Assembly: GCF_033568475.1 (NCBI RefSeq) | Contig: NC_133120.1 | Span: 51,205,751 to 51,269,750 of the forward strand | Reading direction: 5' to 3' | Source of the DNA: Henckelia pumila | Taxonomy: Eukaryota > Streptophyta > Magnoliopsida > Lamiales > Gesneriaceae | DNA: 64,000 nt | Shown here: positions 63,032 through 64,000 of the stretch, piece by piece | How the letters are laid out: each line of letters begins with the position of its first letter | Numbering within the stretch: the stretch's first letter is position 1 | Translations under genes and position numbers: made by a program | The notes under the pieces: generated by a model | What the model was told of the DNA's origin: nothing | Database searches by the model: none | The model's input: the letters and a program-made list of their open reading frames with translations, nothing else

Positions 63032-64000
63032 GATTGGAAATTAATTTATTCTTATAAATTTGACAGAAATTCCTACAACATTGACACTCTCTCTCGAGGT
63101 GATGTCAAACTAATCAAATCAGTGAAATAATTAAATCTCTTTAATTATTTATCATGAATGATTGCTTTGCGTTCTATGAATTCTAAAACTTTCAACCTGG
63201 TGGTCTATGGCTACATGTACTAAATACCATATCTCTATGCATATTTTAAGTCCATGGATTCTATCATTCGTCCTAATTAAGAATCTATCTCTCGATAGCA
63301 ATTCACAATTTACGAATCTATGTTAAGGGTAGCTAATCATCAATATAGAAAGAAAAACATGATAAACTCAATTATAAACATAAATCAAATCTCAATGCCT
63401 CCGATGATTTAATCACACTAAAGTGTTTTGGGGTTAGGATCCTCTCGATTCCAAAAAAATAAAAACTTAGCTACTGAAATTCATTACAAAAATTCAATCT
63501 CAAAAGTGTTTAACATAAAAATTCAGAAGAGAAGAAAAGAAAAACTCCCAACCGAGAAGAGAAATTCTTGAGTGTTCAGCCGTCGTCTGCCTCCTGATGT
63601 GCGTCTGTCTAACCCTCCAAAACTAAGGAAATAATTGTATTTAAAGTCCCCAAGAATCCTTCCCGAAATAAACTCTAAAAAAAAATTAAAATATCAAATC
63701 AGCGCATCGCGCCCGAGCGGTAGAAAATTACCGCGCGGGCGCCTCAAAACTCTGCCACCTACTGTTTCCAAAAATCGTGACCGCGCCCGCGCGGTAGAAA
63801 ATGGCCGCCCGCGCGCTTCGCTTGAATCAAGCTACTGTCTTTCTCAACCGTGACTGCGCCCACGCAGTAGAAAACAACAGCCCGCGCGCGCCTTAATTTT
63901 TCCAGAAATGTGATTTTCTTCTTGTGCTCTCCTCACGGCCTCCATTGTGCATCGCCTTCTCACCGAGTATCAGCATTTCTTGGTGAATCCCTGCCATATA
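63032..64000 (-). repeat. 5' LTR of element D, part 2 (runs off the window)
   Basis: It continues 42338-42671 after B2 and matches the left LTR from about 22892 on, with visible differences such as a 4-bp deletion near 63213 (tatcaacatg versus tacatg). Confidence 0.93.
63709..63889 (-). repeat. Three GC-rich 34-bp hairpins in the D 5' LTR
   Basis: The units start at 63709, 63783 and 63856 (74 and 73 bases apart), matching 23572, 23646 and 23719. Several arm differences between the two LTRs are C/T or G/A at CpG. Confidence 0.92.

Larger units (their letters stand above)
22557..64000 (-). mobile_element. Athila-type Ty3 retrotransposon D, host of nested elements C, B2 and E; runs off the window
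   Basis: On the minus strand the 5' LTR is the right-hand one (42338-42671 plus 63032 onward), split by B2. A tRNA-Asp-type primer site follows, then gag, protease, RT, RNase H and integrase, an env-like ORF, and the 3' LTR (22557-24008). Copia element C splits the integrase C-terminus. Many stops and frameshifts, and LTRs that differ visibly, make it the oldest well-defined layer in this half. By comparison with the left LTR, about 146 bases of the right LTR lie beyond the window. Confidence 0.92.

Overview
This is nuclear DNA of a flowering plant, probably a eudicot. It is AT-rich, carries one intron-containing host gene, and is otherwise packed with nested LTR retrotransposons typical of plants (Ty3 Tekay-type chromoviruses, Ty3 Athila-type elements, one Ty1/copia element), with the usual plant primer sites (initiator tRNA-Met, tRNA-Asp). 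I see no rRNA gene, tRNA gene or CRISPR array.

Layout. (1) 1-13334: a Tekay-type Ty3 element on + (B1), cut by the window start and split by a second Tekay-type element on - (A, 998-8244, 5-bp target duplication CTATG). (2) 13335-15160: a decayed noncoding stretch resembling an Athila-type LTR, into which B1 seems to have jumped. (3) 15160-19081: the only host gene, a five-exon aldo-keto reductase (343 aa) with an as-1/ocs-like element in its promoter and a 403-bp Mutator-like MITE with a 9-bp target duplication in intron 2. (4) 19082-22556: noncoding, with a MITE-like foldback and an AT-rich retroelement-like relic. (5) 22557 to the window end: a decayed Athila-type element on - (D). A nearly intact copia element on - (C, 27432-37126, duplication CCCAG) sits in its integrase region. 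A Tekay-type element on - (B2, 42672-63026, duplication TGGAC) sits in its 5' LTR. Inside the 5' LTR of B2 sits a young, apparently intact Athila-type element on + (E, 49798-60959, duplication TTAAG).

Insertion order from the nesting: relic LTR, then B1, then A; separately D, then C and B2, then E. C and E have LTR pairs of equal length with only about two substitutions seen in each pair. A, B1, B2 and D carry stops and frameshifts, several of which are CAG-to-TAG changes expected from decay of CHG-methylated DNA.

The most interesting item is the second ORF of element E (57132-57686, 184 aa). It lies where Athila elements carry an env-like ORF, just behind a strong candidate 3' splice site. 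Its basic run followed by a Cys cluster, with a matching segment downstream, looks like the cysteine-rich nucleic-acid-binding protein of carlaviruses, a family in which some members suppress RNA silencing. This suggests a retrotransposon that has captured a plant-virus accessory gene. The second theme is short dyad-symmetric arrays in the noncoding parts of nearly every element. In particular, 34-bp GC-rich hairpins (12-bp arms, 10-bp loop) repeat at about 74 bp in both Tekay and Athila elements.
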